Source of the DNA: JBGPIK01 sp041484845
Lineage (GTDB): Bacteria > Desulfobacterota > Binatia > UBA9968
DNA length: 14,235 bases
NCBI GenBank assembly: GCA_041484845.1
Contig: JBGPIK010000148.1
Coordinates: 1 to 14,235 of the forward strand
Reading direction: 5' to 3'
In this document: one piece after another, positions 13,952 to 14,235 of the stretch
How the letters are laid out: every line of letters starts with the position of its first letter
Numbering within the stretch: the stretch's first letter is position 1
The notes under the pieces: model-generated
What the model was told of the DNA's origin: nothing
Seen by the model: the letters and a program-made list of their open reading frames with translations, nothing else
Databases searched by the model: none
Program-made: the position numbers and the translations under genes

Positions 13952-13981
13952 GCGGCAGTCCTACGCGCCAATTACATTGAG

Positions 13982-14235
13982 TTAAGACACGGCCCGAGCC
14001 AACGTTACAACGTAAACCTCTTTCGCCCCGCCCCTTTTGAGACAGCGACTGCATTCGTTAACGGTAGCTCCCGACGTATACACATCGTCGATCAGCAAAA
14101 CGGATTGACTTTTCACTGATTTCTCCGGATTCAATGAAAACACGCCTCGTACGTTTCGGCGCCGCTCCTCTTCGCTGAGCTGGGTTTGCGGCGGCGTTTC
14201 TACGTTGCGAATGAGGACGAACGGATCCATGGGAA
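13982..14235 (-). CDS. comF: ComF-family amidophosphoribosyltransferase-like protein, 5' partial
   Basis: Only the C-terminal 83 or so residues are in the window; the frame runs open through the right edge. The ATG at 14230 is an internal Met. The PRPP-binding loop of type I phosphoribosyltransferases is clear, VLLIDDVYTSGATVNE, with the paired acidic residues and TSGAT loop. It is preceded by QLSEEERRRNVRGVFSLNP, which is the ComF-typical Q-x-L-s-x-x-eR-x-x-N-v-x-g-aF segment, and followed by a closing CLKRGGAKEVYVVTLAR strand. ComF proteins act in DNA uptake or processing in some bacteria and are of uncertain role in most; full length is about 230 residues. The stop at 13982-13984 lies 30 nt before the methyltransferase start. 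Family assignment is confident; function in competence is not. Confidence 0.88.
   Translation of the reverse strand, partial: PMDPFVLIRNVETPPQTQLSEEERRRNVRGVFSLNPEKSVKSQSVLLIDDVYTSGATVNECSRCLKRGGAKEVYVVTLARAVS

Overview
The window looks like a soil or sediment, metagenome-type bacterial chromosome segment. My best guess is a Deltaproteobacteria/Binatota- or Tectomicrobia-like lineage. This is an inference from three things: the cluster of orphan NitT/TauT-type solute-binding proteins, the moderately GC-rich codon use, and intergenic spacers crowded with degenerate short repeats. No rRNA or marker gene fixes the taxonomy.

Layout. Left edge (1-277): 3' part of a HigA/XRE-type antitoxin-like regulator, cut by the window. 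278-1685: mostly debris, with a C-terminal relic of a ModA-like binding protein on the minus strand and a 5'-only remnant of a polysaccharide deacetylase on the plus strand. 1686-5796 (plus): three periplasmic ABC-type substrate-binding proteins of the NMT1/THI5/SsuA/TauA superfamily, followed 45 nt later by a dienelactone hydrolase-family esterase. No permease or ATPase is present. 6200-7513 (minus): an MFS_3-type exporter, convergent with the hydrolase and preceded by a good sigma70-like promoter. 7514-8313: a gene-poor 800-nt stretch with a repeat array and an inverted-repeat-bounded segment. 8314-13016 (minus): a two-gene operon of an ArsR-methyltransferase fusion regulator and full-length cobalamin-dependent methionine synthase (metH), overlapping by ATGA. 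A sigma70-like promoter and a 30-bp dyad lie just upstream. 13017-13369: intergenic, with two interleaved inverted repeats and a copy of a dispersed repeat. 13370-14235 (minus): a small class I methyltransferase and the C-terminal part of a ComF-type phosphoribosyltransferase.

How the parts fit. The best functional unit is the regulator-metH operon. A SAM/SAH-binding-domain repressor fused to an ArsR helix-turn-helix, co-transcribed with the enzyme that regenerates methionine, suggests autoregulated feedback on the methyl cycle, in the manner of SahR-type regulators. The binding-protein/hydrolase cluster suggests uptake and hydrolysis of an organic ester or lactone, but the substrate cannot be read from sequence.

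The strongest unexplained signal is non-coding. Five spacers carry clusters of a roughly 9-nt unit (consensus TTGAACnnn), all in the same orientation. One of them creates a false N-terminal extension on the second binding protein. A second dispersed repeat of 60 nt or so occurs in at least two spacers, with a related piece in a third. I found no defence system, CRISPR array, integrase, tRNA or riboswitch.
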